Part shown: in pieces, positions 37,915 to 60,700 of the stretch
Layout of the letters: every line of letters starts with the position of its first letter
Numbering within the stretch: the stretch's first letter is position 1
Assembly (NCBI GenBank): GCA_030142905.1
Contig: JASJOG010000084.1
Span: 682,001 to 746,000 of the forward strand
DNA: 64,000 nucleotides
Origin: Heliopora coerulea
Lineage: Eukaryota; Cnidaria; Anthozoa; Scleralcyonacea; Helioporidae
Direction of reading: 5' to 3'
Program-made: the position numbers and the translations under genes
The notes under the pieces: generated by a model
Told to the model about the DNA's origin: nothing
Databases searched by the model: none
Seen by the model: the letters and a program-made list of their open reading frames with translations, nothing else

Positions 37915-39744
37915 CGTTACGCAAAGGGTGAACGCTTCGAGTTGACGTAGAAAAATTTCGGTTGGTTTTAATGTCTACCTGCTGAGCAGAGGGTAGTTTG
38001 TTTTGTCCTTGTCTGTACAGTAATCAGAACATTTCAACGCTTTAACAAGACATAAACACTACGAACAAAGAAAAAAAATGTTGAATGTGCTAAACGTTCA
38101 ACCAAGTACAACAACTTAAACAGCGTTTTGGAAGAATAGAAACGAGATCAAGAGATCTGGGAAATCGACAATGATTCGCGGGTTTTTAGAGCATGTTTGG
38201 AATGTTATTTCTTTACGTAGAATAGCGGGAGGTCCAAATATAAAAACACAGATACCCCGCACTTTTGTTCGTATACAATACGCAAGATAACCTACCCTAC
38301 GTCATAAACGAAAAAATTCAGCGTACTATTTAACATTGTAGTCGTTATGAAGCTGTCACATAGGAGCCCTATATATAGAAGTTAAGAGCGACGGGTTGTC
38401 CCTAATACACAAAACACAGGAGTTTTCATGCGCCGAAACTAATGTTAATGAGCAAAATCCTTTATTCAAACTGATTTGCATTTGGTTCGGCACATGAAAA
38501 GTTCAACGTTTGAACTGGGTCTTAAGAACACAATTTCACCTTATAATTGGCTTACTAACGTTGCATTACCTACGAAGACTCTGGTGACTGCCTCGTGTAC
38601 ATCAAGACAAACAACTGGATACGACATTTGCACTTTAGAGATTAGGCCCAACGTGCCATTTGTGAACAGTTTTTATTGAAATTCTGTTGGAGCAACGTTA
38701 AAAGTTCTTACACAGACCCACCATATTACCTTAGATGCATGTACTGACAGTTTTAACCATCTTTTTCCGCCTACGCGGCATTTTGAAAGTTCAGACTTGT
38801 TGACAGCGTAAATGTCAAACTGGAAACGTGGTGAAACTTTCCTCAACACTGTTCTTAAAACTTCCTACGCTGAGACGTCTTCTTCTGAGACGAAATGAAA
38901 GGGGTTAAAAATGTCATAGACGTCAAACAGAAGAAGTGAAATTTTTAAAACTCTACAGGACAGGCTACAGAAGACGTGTTTGTAGTGCTTACTTAGAGAA
39001 CTCAGAAACTACTAAGCTCAAAATGCCTGACATTCCTGACAACCAATACATGTTCTTATTCCCTAAAAGGTTGTCAATGTACAAGATCAAAATATGTCAT
39101 GTTAAATATCCTCGTCGGATATCACGGCGGAAAATGTAATCTGGTCAGTAACATCAAAGCCCAGCATATTATTTATCACTAAGGCAAAAGTAAACAACCT
39201 CAGCGGCTTTTTTGAAGTACACACATTTTCCCTCACGCCGAGTTAAGGATTGAAAACAAGAGTCAGGAAGACCCTAGTTACGGTGCATGGGTTATGTTAT
39301 CAATGACATGGGCCAACCCAAGCGATGCCGGCTACGACAAGCAGCATTCCCTCACCTTCTGAAGAGATTAAATGTCGAGAACACGAGCTTCGAGGTGAAA
39401 ATTCAATTAAAATTTGACTGGAGGCAGCCACAAAATGAGGAGATACCGTTGCATCGCCCCAAATGTAGGCAACGCAGCTTTAATGTAAACAATGCAGGGT
39501 TATAAAATTGAGATAACAATGAACCTATTTGCATGTTACTTTGACATTCCATCACGGAATAGTGATTCGAAAATCATCGAATAGAACATAGAATGTAGTT
39601 CTGACTGTAAAAAGAATTGTCTCCATCATATATTTAAACAAATAGGACCACCATACCGTCACATAGTGCGTCTTTCGCAGCAGCAGAAGAACACCAACCG
39701 AAAACCAATAGTACAAAGAAGAATCGACCAATTTCTTTGACCAT
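21968..39744 (-). CDS. ABCG-family half-transporter with cysteine-rich ectodomain (ABCG24/28-like, WBC30-like), 17 exons plus one alternative exon
   Basis: ATP-driven membrane half-transporter; substrate unknown. Exons in transcript order: 39657-39744, 36059-36271, 35347-35420, 33939-34124, 32964-33284, 32238-32375, 30051-30134, 29706-29816, 28382-28435, 28201-28298, 27351-27463, 26336-26677, 25794-25984, then either 24630-24742 or 24486-24598, then 24171-24295, 22805-22948, 21968-22245. All junctions are GT-AG and keep phase; the total is 2673 nt, 890 residues. The order is: hydrophobic signal peptide (1-23); Cys-rich ectodomain (30-190, with CPSG and PGHYCP motifs); membrane span at about 201-222; ATPase with Walker [10 protein letters not shown] (320), Q-loop GFVPQ (368), signature ISGGQRRR (428), Walker B ILFLDE (448-453) and H-loop His486; then the ABCG membrane domain with WRESASG. 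ABCG half-transporters act as dimers (family knowledge). The first exon lies 3.4 kb upstream; its phase and signal peptide fit, but that join is the least certain. Three introns carry strand-biased simple sequence and several hold transposons. Confidence 0.93.
23097..23377 (-). mobile_element. tRNA-derived SINE, copy B
   Basis: Reverse-complement copy of the SINE at 4041-4353. The minus-strand head (CTGCACAGTGGTAGTGCACG) is near 23375, and the 3' end (TATCCAGTATAAATAAAGG) is near 23105-23135. It lies in an ABCG intron in the same orientation as the gene. Confidence 0.85.
23390..23650 (-). repeat. Degenerate hexanucleotide repeat
   Basis: Plus-strand units of the form GTNTTC/GTGTTN repeat loosely with a 6-base period (for example TTCGTGTCCGGGTTCGTTTC). 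The minus frame reads as a low-complexity Asn/Thr/Asp/Lys peptide, which I attribute to the repeat and not to a protein. It lies in an ABCG intron. Confidence 0.65.
24486..24598 (-). CDS. ABCG alternative exon a (mutually exclusive pair)
   Basis: 113 nt, acceptor ttgtag|GTTGAA and donor TGGAG|gtaata. It encodes 38 residues with [20 protein letters not shown], a hydrophobic membrane helix and the following intracellular segment up to FWR. It lies 31 nt downstream of exon b, with the same length, phase and residue pattern (23 of 38 identical). Joined to the next exon it reads [10 protein letters not shown]. Either exon alone keeps the frame; both or neither breaks it. Confidence 0.88.
24630..24742 (-). 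CDS. ABCG alternative exon b (mutually exclusive pair)
   Basis: 113 nt, acceptor ttttag|GTGTTT and donor TGGAG|gtaaat. It encodes the counterpart segment with [20 protein letters not shown] and ends in the same RVVFWR. It enters in phase 0 from the exon ending LLFRE and leaves in phase 2 to ESASG. The differences from exon a cluster before the helix (FIYDVHE versus EIHNVPE) and in the middle of the helix, where they may affect transport selectivity (inference). Confidence 0.88.
25358..25679. mobile_element. Outer inverted-repeat element, interrupted
   Basis: Termini GAAAATCTCGAGTGTC (25358-25373) and its exact reverse complement (25664-25679). It contains a B-box-like GCGTTCGATTTCC near 25391. 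A hAT-like MITE sits inside it at 25446-25635, so this element is older. It lies in the ABCG intron just upstream of the alternative exons. Confidence 0.7.
25446..25635. mobile_element. hAT-like MITE with 8-bp target duplication
   Basis: 190 bp bounded by CAGTGGCGTAGCGGA and its near complement TCCGTTACGCCACTG. Flanks are GGTCCCGG (25438-25445) and GGTCCCGA (25636-25643), matching at 7 of 8 positions. The 8-bp duplication and CAGTGGCGTA-type end fit hAT nonautonomous elements (family knowledge). G- and C-rich interior without an ORF. Confidence 0.8.
26760..27340 (+). repeat. Pyrimidine-rich and (CACT/CACC)n cryptic simple sequence
   Basis: The plus strand is strongly pyrimidine-rich (26760-27000), then loosely periodic in CACTCA/CACC units (27020-27320). 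It is intronic in the ABCG gene. A 239-residue plus-strand frame spans it but is pure low-complexity Ser/Pro/Thr/His. Confidence 0.75.
28561..28916 (+). repeat. (GGAA)n/(GGGA)n polypurine array
   Basis: About 356 bases of nearly pure purine on the plus strand, with essentially no pyrimidine interruption, ending at GATTTTATTTCACAC. It sits in an ABCG intron, so the transcript carries a long polypyrimidine tract. The abutting ATTTTATTT could be the reverse 3' end of a retroelement whose tetranucleotide tail expanded (inference). Confidence 0.95.
30297..30399. mobile_element. Short fold-back element
   Basis: TAAGTAAATACAGAAGACAA at the left is mirrored at the right end; arms are about 33 bp with a 36-nt spacer. 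Intronic in the ABCG gene. It abuts a (TA) run at both ends. Confidence 0.85.
30473..30511. repeat. (TA)n microsatellite
   Basis: About 38 bases of TA dinucleotide in the intron between the ABCG exons at 30051-30134 and 32238-32375, between two fold-back elements. Confidence 0.9.
30580..30701. mobile_element. Near-perfect hairpin element, ~60-bp arms
   Basis: The left arm from TATGAGAGAAGTGAGAGACA and the right arm ending in its complement meet at GACAAATTTGTC with almost no loop. A long, nearly uninterrupted inverted repeat like this forms a stable RNA hairpin when transcribed, here within ABCG pre-mRNA. Confidence 0.9.
30800..31216. mobile_element. Large fold-back element, ~200-bp arms (GCTTTATCGGG family)
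   Basis: Arms run from ACATGTGTCTTTATATG to the mirrored AAAGGCACATGTATCTTTA. Each arm holds CTCGCAGTACGTGCTTTATC and CGAGGCGATAGCC-like blocks (or complements), and the arms meet around AGCAGGAGTG. The centre holds further nested palindromes. A half copy is at 20845-20925. Confidence 0.85.
31301..31860 (-). mobile_element. Defective mariner-type DNA transposon
   Basis: Terminal inverted repeats GGGTGTCCCAAAAAAATGTA (31301) and its complement (to 31860) bound 560 bp. The minus strand (31793-31578) encodes a transposase fragment with an [13 protein letters not shown] motif. In this superfamily the position that is N here is normally the second catalytic Asp of the DD(E/D) triad, so the remnant is catalytically dead. 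The N-terminal DNA-binding half is missing, and the downstream SPDLTP-type region lies in another frame. Full-length elements are normally about 1.3 kb. No TA duplication is evident at the left side. Confidence 0.85.
31861..31982. repeat. (TA)n and TATATG repeat
   Basis: A pure TA run to about 31904, then TATATG/TATGTA repeats to about 31980. It begins exactly at the right end of the mariner remnant, so it may have grown from the TA target site. Confidence 0.9.
33400..33935 (+). repeat. Cryptic CAC/ACC-rich sequence
   Basis: The plus strand is rich in CCACCA, CACAAC and ACCAC units with almost no G for 500 bases. Intronic in ABCG, directly next to the exon ending at 33939. Plus-strand frames up to 168 residues across it are low-complexity and rejected as genes. 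Confidence 0.7.
34213..34298. mobile_element. Short inverted repeat
   Basis: ATATGCACATTCTCAAGCTA and its near complement form ~34-bp arms; the loop is short. Intronic hairpin, possibly a MITE remnant. Confidence 0.75.
34925..35225 (+). repeat. Polypyrimidine tract (CT/CCACTC)
   Basis: About 300 bases of CTCTCC- and CCCCACT-type sequence on the plus strand, intronic in ABCG. The transcript is therefore purine-rich here. Confidence 0.85.
36488..36745 (-). mobile_element. tRNA-derived SINE, copy C
   Basis: Reverse copy of the 4041-4353 SINE with minus-strand B box GGGTTCGATTCCG near 36695 and head GGTGGCACAGTGGTAGAGCA near 36743. It sits in the long first intron of the ABCG gene. Confidence 0.85.
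37868..37913. repeat. (TA)n microsatellite
   Basis: About 45 bases of TA dinucleotide in the first ABCG intron. Confidence 0.95.
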
Positions 39745-40613
39745 GGCAATGTTGCCTCTTCACGTCACTCGTTAAGTCGTGCTCAGCTTTTCTTATCGTT
39801 TTGTTATCACATGTACCAGTCAAATTCGTCGAAAGGGCTGCTGGGTCGTCAGCGACACTGTCCTTCAGGAAAATAGCAATTCTCTGGACATGTGTATCAA
39901 AGTCATTCACCGCATGGACTAATATCCAGTGAGATATGCTATGATAATTGAAATTGACGTGTACGTGTAAATGGCGTGGAATATGTAACGGAAATTTCCC
40001 TTCAACTTAGGTATAGCTGAATACCACTCATTTATTATGACACCAGGAGTCCGGAAATTATGGCTCGTTCTTCACAAACAAACCAGATAAAGACTGCTTC
40101 AAAACAGTCCTCAGAGTAACATGTTTAATTAACAGATTATACTCGAAATATACTCTTCATAATTGACAATATGCAAATTTTATACCGGGCCCACGAATAA
40201 ATCTCTTGAAAAATCATCACGCGACGGCATGTAGAAAATTTCAGTCCGGGGGTAATGCTTTGGACTTTTAAATTTCAGCTTGACTTGTCAGGCTTAAATA
40301 TTTCCATGTATGCAGCTCCAACGTCTGTTCTACAAAAATCTAAAGAAAATGTGCACTAGTATATTGGACATGAAGGTCAATCGACCTTTAGTTTGAATCA
40401 CTTTGATTAGAGGACCAGCTTCCATAGATGAAACCCAAGACGACCAAAAACGTTTGCTGTGAACCAGACATGTGACCAGCGATAAATCATGGCTGAAAAT
40501 ATCGAGGCTAATCTACAAGGTACAAGTGTTGTTTACCATTGCTCAATTTGATGTGTACGACTTAACTTAATAGAATCGTTCGGAGGTATTGCTACATTAG
40601 CAAGCAAATTATA

Positions 40614-40866
40614 GGGTTGCTGGTGGCACAGTGGTAGTGTACCTGTCTTTCACCACTGTGACTAGGGTTCGATTCCAGCGCTGATTAAAGTTACCTTGGT
40701 CACATGTGAGAAGAGTGTTGTCCACGTTGACTCTACCGAGCATCGCAGGTTTTCTCCGTGTACTCCGGTTTCCTCCTCTAATAACACTGGACCCATGAGG
40801 GGTGGCCCTTACAACTTAGGTAGTTGATAGGGTTATCCAGTATAAATAAAGGCACTATTCTATTCT
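40614..40866 (+). mobile_element. tRNA-derived SINE, copy D
   Basis: Head GGTGGCACAGTGGTAGTGTA, perfect B-box consensus GGTTCGATTCC at about 40668-40678, and 3' end TATCCAGTATAAATAAAGGC followed by CTATT repeats. It has the best-preserved pol III promoter of the four copies. Confidence 0.88.
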
Positions 40867-40883
40867 ACTAAAGAATTCCAACC

Positions 40884-41000
40884 TTGTTGGTTGGTTGGTT
40901 GGTTAGTTAGAGACTTTATTTAATGAGGGTAATACATAATAGTGCAAACACTAATAAACTTGTAGCTCTCAAAGGAAAAAATTTTACAAGATGCAATGAT
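40884..41000 (-). mobile_element. Retroelement 3' end with (AACC)n tail, reverse
   Basis: On the minus strand the sequence reads CACTATTATGTATTACCCTC, then AAATAAAGTCTCTAAC, then (AACC)n. The block CTAATAAACTTGTAG / TAGTGCAAA matches the segment at 61666-61760, so the two are copies of one family. Confidence 0.6.
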
Positions 41001-41387
41001 CTAAATATCTCTCTCTCTTTCTGGTGTTCTACCATATGGTAGATTTGAGTTCCGCCATCTAGGTCGATCACAAGCCGCTCTTTTCAGGCTGGCATATGAT
41101 AAAAGCTAATTTGAAGAAAATGACCTACATAATATACTGATACCTATATACATGTTGAATAGAATTAAAAGTGGCTAAGAAATAATTGATCATTGAGTAA
41201 AAATTTAACATTTGTTTCTAAAAATGCGGGTACTAGGCTACCATCTTAAATCTTGTGACTACATTACATACGCCACGACGAGCAATCATCGCTGACAATT
41301 GTGTAGTTCACAACGTGTCCTTGGTCTGATGGAGTTTGACAAAACACGGCTAAGAGTCACGGGCGTGGCTAGAAGGTATACCCGAAG

Positions 41388-41485
41388 AGGAGGATTAGGA
41401 TTAGGATCAGGTTTAGGGTTAGGCTTAAGGCTAGGGCTAACCCTAATCCCAACCCTGATAACCCTCATCCAATCCTAATCCTCCT
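41388..41485. repeat. Degenerate telomere-like palindrome
   Basis: GGATTAGGATTAGGATCAGG and TTTAGGGTTAGG on the left switch at about 41436 to CTAACCCTAATCCCAACCC and CCAATCCTAATCCTCC on the right. The two halves are inverted TTAGGG-like runs placed head to head. Flanking sequence (CGTGGCT...AGAAGG / TTCTCC..AGCCACG) extends the inverted repeat. Confidence 0.7.
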
Positions 41486-42075
41486 TCTCCAAGCCACGAT
41501 CAAAGAATCACGACCGACCTGGCCTCGCTGTAGAACTTTTCTTGCAACACAAAAGAAATGGATCTCTCAAAAGGAATTTTTGCTCTCCAGAGCATTCTTC
41601 ACGCCGTTCTTGCTTCACACTGAGGTACAACGAAACGTTCAGATTGCAGGTTTGATCTGTGGTTCATTAACAGACGTGCCATGACCAGCCTCTTCCCGAC
41701 CGTCAAAAAGGGTATGTTTGGGCAAAACAATGACGAAAAAGAACAAAGACCAAGAATTATTGAAAAACATTAATAACCCAAAATAACTTCTTCAACACGC
41801 TCAAATATATATACAGACATTAAAATGGGTTTCTCTTCTCAAGTAGACGATAGCTTCAATACATTAAGTCCACTAACTGTACAATTCTTGACACATATTT
41901 ACAAAAAGGTCGCGCGCTTTATCAATTTTATCATGTCATTGTTACATGGATGAATTTTTAATCGCGGCTTCCAACACAACATGCTGCCTCAAACTCAAGT
42001 TCAAAAACTTTCATAAACAAAATAATTAGACGCATCGATTTCATTCCAAAATCATCAACGCGGTAACAGGTTGTT

Positions 42076-42267
42076 TTATACTTCAAAATTGTCCTGCAAA
42101 ATGATAAGCTGCAACATCTGCTTGACTTCAGCGGGATTGCGTTTGTTGGTTTCCCAACCCGCTTCTCTACCAATCTTGTTATCGACTCAAAAGAAGCACT
42201 GTCGTTATTATTTAAAAGTTGAAGCACTTTAGCCGGTGTATTCTCAAAATTTACATCCACAGGTTCA
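42076..42267 (-). pseudogene. Orphan exon-like segment, frame broken
   Basis: After a good acceptor (ttcttccttgttag), the minus strand reads EPVDVNFENTPAKVLQLL and on through SFESITRLVEKRVG in one frame. Immediately after a GGG run a different frame continues as NPAEVKQMLQLIILQDNFEV and a stop at 42076-42078. Both halves look protein-like, which suggests a frameshifted terminal exon (pseudogene fragment or a sequencing error). No family recognised and no partner exons found. Confidence 0.3.
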
Positions 42268-44370
42268 CTAACAAGGAAGAAGTTAACTATTGAATGGATC
42301 AAAGCCTAGTACCGTCTTTAATTTCGAAATTTCTTGTTAGTGAAGGAGTGTATGCCAACTCCGGTTACACACAAACGAAAATTAGCTTTAAGCCTTTTAG
42401 TTCCCAGTTTAACTGAGCACATGTGGTGGATAAGGTTCAGAATCAAAATGAAAGTTTATCGTGATATCATACGAAGCTGTCCCACGTACGGCGTTTCAGA
42501 CATTCAAGCTTTTAACTTCCAAACATCTTTACAACAAAATTACCAAAAATTCCACCAATTGTTATGGCTAGTCATCAAGCCGCGATGTAATATCGATACT
42601 GCAATGATACCTCAGAGCGGATATTACATCGCAGCCCAGCGTTGTCGTGACAAAACAGTCTCACGTGGTACAATTCGATCAATCTGAATTCGAGCAGAGA
42701 TATTCACTCGCGACGAGCTAAAGGTCAGTTCACACGTTTGATTTTGTACGTTGCGATTGTCATCCTGGTGTATGTAATAAACTCATAACAGTCCATGCAG
42801 CAAGATATCCGCTTATGATTCGCTGTAGTTTGTCCTCGATGCTCTCGTCAGTTTAACACATACTCCAAGACATCAATCGCAAGGTACAAAATCGCAAGTT
42901 TAAACGGCCTTAACATTAATCCAAGTGGATGTACAGTCTACAGCAAAGTAAAACTACCACAATGATCCTTAGTCGACTTGATAGCTCGACTCAGCTTTGA
43001 AGTTTTCTAAATTTTGCTAGCTCAAATCCCCCTTAAGTCACAAAAGATTATTAGCTCATCTTCCGTTAGTCACATAACACTGATAGTTCATCTTTTAAAG
43101 AGTAGGGTATTGGCAGAAAGTTTTCATACATCAAAATTGTTGTGTTAGAAAGTCGTCGATGGAAATCATCCAGTGTAACACCTCACCTGCAAGTTTTCAA
43201 AATCAGACCAGCTGAAACGTTCGAGAACTCACATGTGTAAATATTTGAAACTTGACGCACGCAGCCCGCGCCGGCTGAAGTCCCTTGACCACGCTAACGA
43301 GGACGACGAACGATGGCGAACATGGTCTTGTAATAAATTAGGTCTCCATCACAGATTTCACGCCAAGATATATCTACTAAATTTACGGAATAATATTTCG
43401 TAAAATTCATTCCAGAGTTCGTGCTAAGTGTTCCGTGAAAACAACGTCGGGAAGGACTCCATGTAAACTTTAACTTTAACTTGAGTTTCGCTAGGCTTTT
43501 TAAGGCACGTCGTTGACATGGATAGGAAGACTTTCGGCACACCTGGCGAAGTCAAATGCTCGCAGTTGGAGCAGAATCAACACAAGTACCAAAGTACAAA
43601 GAACACTGAAGTACCAAAGAGTTTCACTAGGCTTCTGTTCGCACGAGCTCAACACAGAAAAGGAATCTGTCGGTACATATGTGCTGAGTTAGAGTAGAAT
43701 CAATACAAGCACTCAAGTTACAAGAGCCCTGAAGACGTGAGGCAGTATTACGATAATCGCCTCGTCCACCAAGTGACAGTTTCAGTTTGACTTCAAATGA
43801 CAGAGTACGTTACCAATATATAAGCCTTATCGCTGGAGTTTTCACGGCTTTATCTCACTACAGGTGACTCTTCACAGTGTCCTTTTTCTCTTCAGAGCAA
43901 CGGTATTGTTTCCTTTGTCGACACTGCAGCGCATCAGGACTTCGAAAACAAAGACCTCAACACAAAAACCCCGTGGGTTCACCATGCTAACTGTATTCCA
44001 CGACTGATCTGCATCTTCGCTTGCTTCTCTCTTCTCGCAAATTATTCTCGCCCTATCAGGGAATATTACAGGGATTTGGTTTATGTCCCTTATTTCATTC
44101 CCGAAAGACCTCTGCCTCCTGTTGTAACGGCCAAGTGCCTCCGACATGATCTCCCAGGATTTGTACGAGGCAACAGAACGTGGCTTCGCCTACCAACTTC
44201 CACTGTTTCCAGAAATCGTCTGTAATCTTGTACCGGATTTACACCCGTCTTGAAAAAGCCTCCAGGAAGGAAAGCTCGCACTGCACGAAGAACGTCGGAA
44301 GGGAGCCGAAAACGGGACGTCACGGCCCAAAAAGGATGATCGGGCTAGAGCACTTGTTTTCACTAAATGG

Positions 44371-57097
<12,727 letters not shown>

Positions 57098-57421
57098 TTC
57101 GCCTCGGTTCAACAACGCAACAATTGTTGCCACTTTCTTCTACGATTTCCTCTAGAACAATTCCAACCTGAACCGAATTGAAGTAACAAAGACATTAATA
57201 ACGAGGAATATCTGTTGGGCATCTCTTCTCAACCCACAGGGGGGCCCAGAAATTGCTATTATAAACTAAAACCAGCGGTAGGAGAGCGTCGACGAAATCA
57301 TAAACAATCTGTAGTAACTATATAAAATGTCGATGAACTCTCCAACTTGTCGGTGTCTACAGCCTTTGGCCTTCCTCCAAACCAAATAGGAACATCCAAA
57401 TCGTACCTGGAAAACTTTAAA
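57098..57421. promoter_or_regulatory. Candidate bidirectional promoter
   Basis: 324 bases separate the RBPJ start codon (minus) from the first ATG of the divergent ORF (plus). I see no TATA box or other defined element; a role as shared promoter is inferred only from head-to-head layout. Confidence 0.35.
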
Positions 57422-57787
57422 ATGCCTCTAAAATCCGTTCATAATAAAGAATGGCCTTTTGTACGAAGCGCTCGAAGAGAACGGACAGACCTCCGGAGAG
57501 ACGTTCCTTCAAGTTTCCTCAGATGGGAAACGTTTCACAGTAAGACAACCACTTCCATGAGAACTCACTCGAATCTTAAATCAAACAGCGAAAAATTTCC
57601 ACCCAAATCGATAAGTTTGGCTCGGCAGCGTATTATCGCGACACCTTTGGTCTTTTCACCCAACGATCGTGGGAATTTCTCTTCAAGCTTTGATGTTCGT
57701 GGGAAAGTTGACCCTTACCATATTAGGCATGGTCCGAACAATGGACGTCCATATAGGGCAGGCTTAGAACAATACCGCACGTGGTGA
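57422..57787 (+). CDS. Unrecognised ORF divergent from RBPJ, 121 residues
   Basis: I do not recognise this protein. The first ATG is at 57422; the frame is open back to a stop at 57323, and a TCTACAG at about 57356-57362 could be a splice acceptor, so it may be an exon instead of a whole gene. The product is basic and rich in Arg, Ser, Asn and Phe, has no signal peptide, membrane span or cysteine motif, and ends GLEQYRTW-stop. Evidence for coding is limited to length (above the local background) and head-to-head placement with RBPJ. Confidence 0.4.
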   Translation: MPLKSVHNKEWPFVRSARRERTDLRRDVPSSFLRWETFHSKTTTSMRTHSNLKSNSEKFPPKSISLARQRIIATPLVFSPNDRGNFSSSFDVRGKVDPYHIRHGPNNGRPYRAGLEQYRTW

Positions 57788-60700
57788 CGAGCCTTTTTCG
57801 TAAGAACGGCAAAGATAAGAGACGAAAGCGAATACGTGCGCATCTGCCATTTATGCAAAATACACTTGATTGTTTTCGGAATCTTTTGAATGAGGCTCAA
57901 GAAGCTTGTACGAGCTTTCGTTTTGCCATTAAGTACTGCGCGAGTTCCCGTCAGCTGTTTTGCTTACGCGAAATTCACACGGGAATTGTGTTTAAGTGTA
58001 AATAATACTAACCAGGGGTTGTTTCCGGTGTAATTAATAATTCTGATTAAGGTGACCCTGAGGAACATACGCTGCAACACGCGAAGACTGCTCATATTTC
58101 CGACAAGGCCCACACAACGTTGTGCGACATAAGTCGGAGTGGTTATTGGGAGTTTCTCAGTAGCGAATTCGGTTACAATTTCTTGGATTGTTTGAGGCGT
58201 CTTTACGCCCAGGAAGGGTAGGAGTTGACGCAATTCTTTTCGAGCAGTTTCGATTACTGTGGCAACTTGTTTGTGGATAAAGCAAATGAAATTGGAACGA
58301 AGCAATATTGGGTAGCAAGTGTATTATTTCACAAGAAAACAGCAAGAAAGTTCGATGTGCTATCACTCGAAACTCGGCGGACAATCGAAGAGGGGATATA
58401 AGAAAACAACTTGAGTAACTGTAGCATATAATTGACGAAAAACAAAACCCTCGTATCAGGAAATTAAAACGTCCAAGTGACGAAAGAGTTTAATTTATTT
58501 CCCTTCAAGCCATGTCCAATTTCCGTCATGTATGATATTGTTAAAGGAAAGGAGAACATCATTGGTTTGACAATGCCTTTATAACAGAGTCGAAATATCA
58601 CCGTAACTTTGTCTCTGTCTTGTCTTGTTTCATAACCTGAATATCAAGCTAACAAGATGACGTTGTTTGGATTGTTTTATTCTTTATTGTTTTTGGGTTT
58701 CTGTAGTTCCTACTTTTTGTCCTTCTTTTGTTCACTTAACATGTGTGATGTTAGGTGTACTAACAAAGAGGCTCACCTTGCTTGAACATAACGTAAGTTT
58801 GACCAAGTTACCCATGGTGTGAACCTTGTTAAAGACTAAGTTGCATTCTAGCGCATTTGAACGCACACCTATTTTGCATGGCTGCTTAAGGTTCAATACT
58901 CTTCTCCTTCACATGAACACCGCGTACAAAACCAAGTAGTTCTGGGTTTTTACCTTGTTTCCTGAAGTACAGAGCCATGTACCTGGTTGAACCATGACAC
59001 AGTTAACCTGAGTGTTTCTGCTACCAATGGAAACCTTCCAATACCACTCATTCCAGTATAAATAACATCGAATATTTCCAGATAAAAAAAGAGCAGCGTA
59101 AACCACCATACCATCGTTAACCACCATACCATCGTAAACCACCATATCACCAGAAGTTATCAGAAGACATTTGCAAATGAAGTCCTCAACAAACTTTGCC
59201 AAGATTAGAGAGAATTAAATTTGACCTAGACTGGACTGTGTGAGATGCGACATCAAAATTAATTTCAGTCCAATTTAATCGTTCTCACCCTTAGTTTTCC
59301 ATTGGGCTTGAATAGCATTCGACGAGACCGTTTAAAACGGGTCAAAACGTTATCACAGTACCATAAACCATCATCAAAATATCTAAAAACAATTAGAATT
59401 GCGGCGGCCGGGGTTCAAATTTGTCCCTTCTAGTTTGCTAGTTTCATTTTCTACCCTCTGATATTTCTTTTATACTGAATAAAAGGACAGTTGTTCAGCG
59501 AAGTGGAGTGAGTATTGAAGAGCGGAAGATATCAACCGACACTTAGGTGCATAATTGTTTTAGCATATACCTGGCATAATTGTTTTCTCATATGTTTTTG
59601 AAACTTTTTAAACAATTTTACGGAACGTTGGCTTGTCGCCCACTCATCATTTACGAACAAAACATTTTGAACAAAACATTTTGAACACATCTTGAGTGCA
59701 GTTATTGCCAAACAGTAAAACAAAAATACATATTTTTGAATGATTCATTGTCACTTTTCGTTGCATTTTTGGGATTGTTTTGCACGGCAGCTCTGTTTAT
59801 TAAAAAAAAGTTGTTCTTCCATAACTGAAACAAAACGGGACGCCATCTCGTTTTTTTCGGAGGTGAACAGTGCAGGGTATTCCGAGATGAACGAACCAAT
59901 CAGATTGCGGAAAAAAATACTGTTCACTTGTGAGGTATACTGTATGCTAAAGTGGACTAACGACTGCATTGATCAAAAATGTAAGGTAGTGAAAAATAGA
60001 GCGTGTTTCCGTCAATTTGCTTCAGTTTACTTTCTTTTACCTGTTAAATGAGCAATCATTACTTGTCAGAAGGCAGTAATTTACATCAGAAACAGCCATT
60101 AAAGTACCTGGTCTTATCCTTCCCTTTAAGATCATATGAAACAGACTAGACCGTTCAGTACAGTGATGGTAAAGATAAAGACTTGTTCACAAGAAACTAC
60201 TCGAGTTAGAGAACTAACAACTTAAGTAGAAGAGCACAAATGTGATGTCTAAATCTTTTTCGCGGTGGAACGCTAACTGTGCAATAATGGGCCTCACCGA
60301 CAAGGTCAAGTTGATCACAGTGAATGGGAAAATGATTTGTCAACGCTGCCTCACTCACTCGCATAGAACGCCTTTTCCAATCACTTGTTGCTCATTTAAG
60401 ATCACTGTTCAACATCAGTTACACTCTAATCACACTTTTGATATCCATGTCATGGCGAAACGTCTTGTACTATAGGTTTCACTGCTGTTGTCCTGAGGCG
60501 AAATTGCTGTATTCTCAATTAATTATCGACCAAGCTATCCCATCCTTAATGTAAATACCAAAATTCATCCTTGTGAAAAAACTGACATGTCCAGATATTA
60601 CATGAAACCCCCTAAAACGAGCTTGTCTCTGTAATGCCGGAAGGAGAGAGAAATTATAAAATGGAGCAGCCTCTTCAACGACAATAAGGCAGGATTATTT

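Larger units (their letters stand above)
39745..44370. other. Intergenic between ABCG start and RBPJ stop
   Basis: Besides the SINE, retroelement tail, telomere-like palindrome and orphan exon-like segment listed separately, I see nothing coding. The ABCG promoter should lie just above 39744; no TATA box is obvious. A small palindrome (CGCGATGTAATAT ... ATATTACATCGC) is at about 42581-42635. Confidence 0.4.

Noticed and set aside
57098..57133. RBPJ start at 57133
   Set aside because: The codon there is GTG; the first ATG in frame is at 57097.
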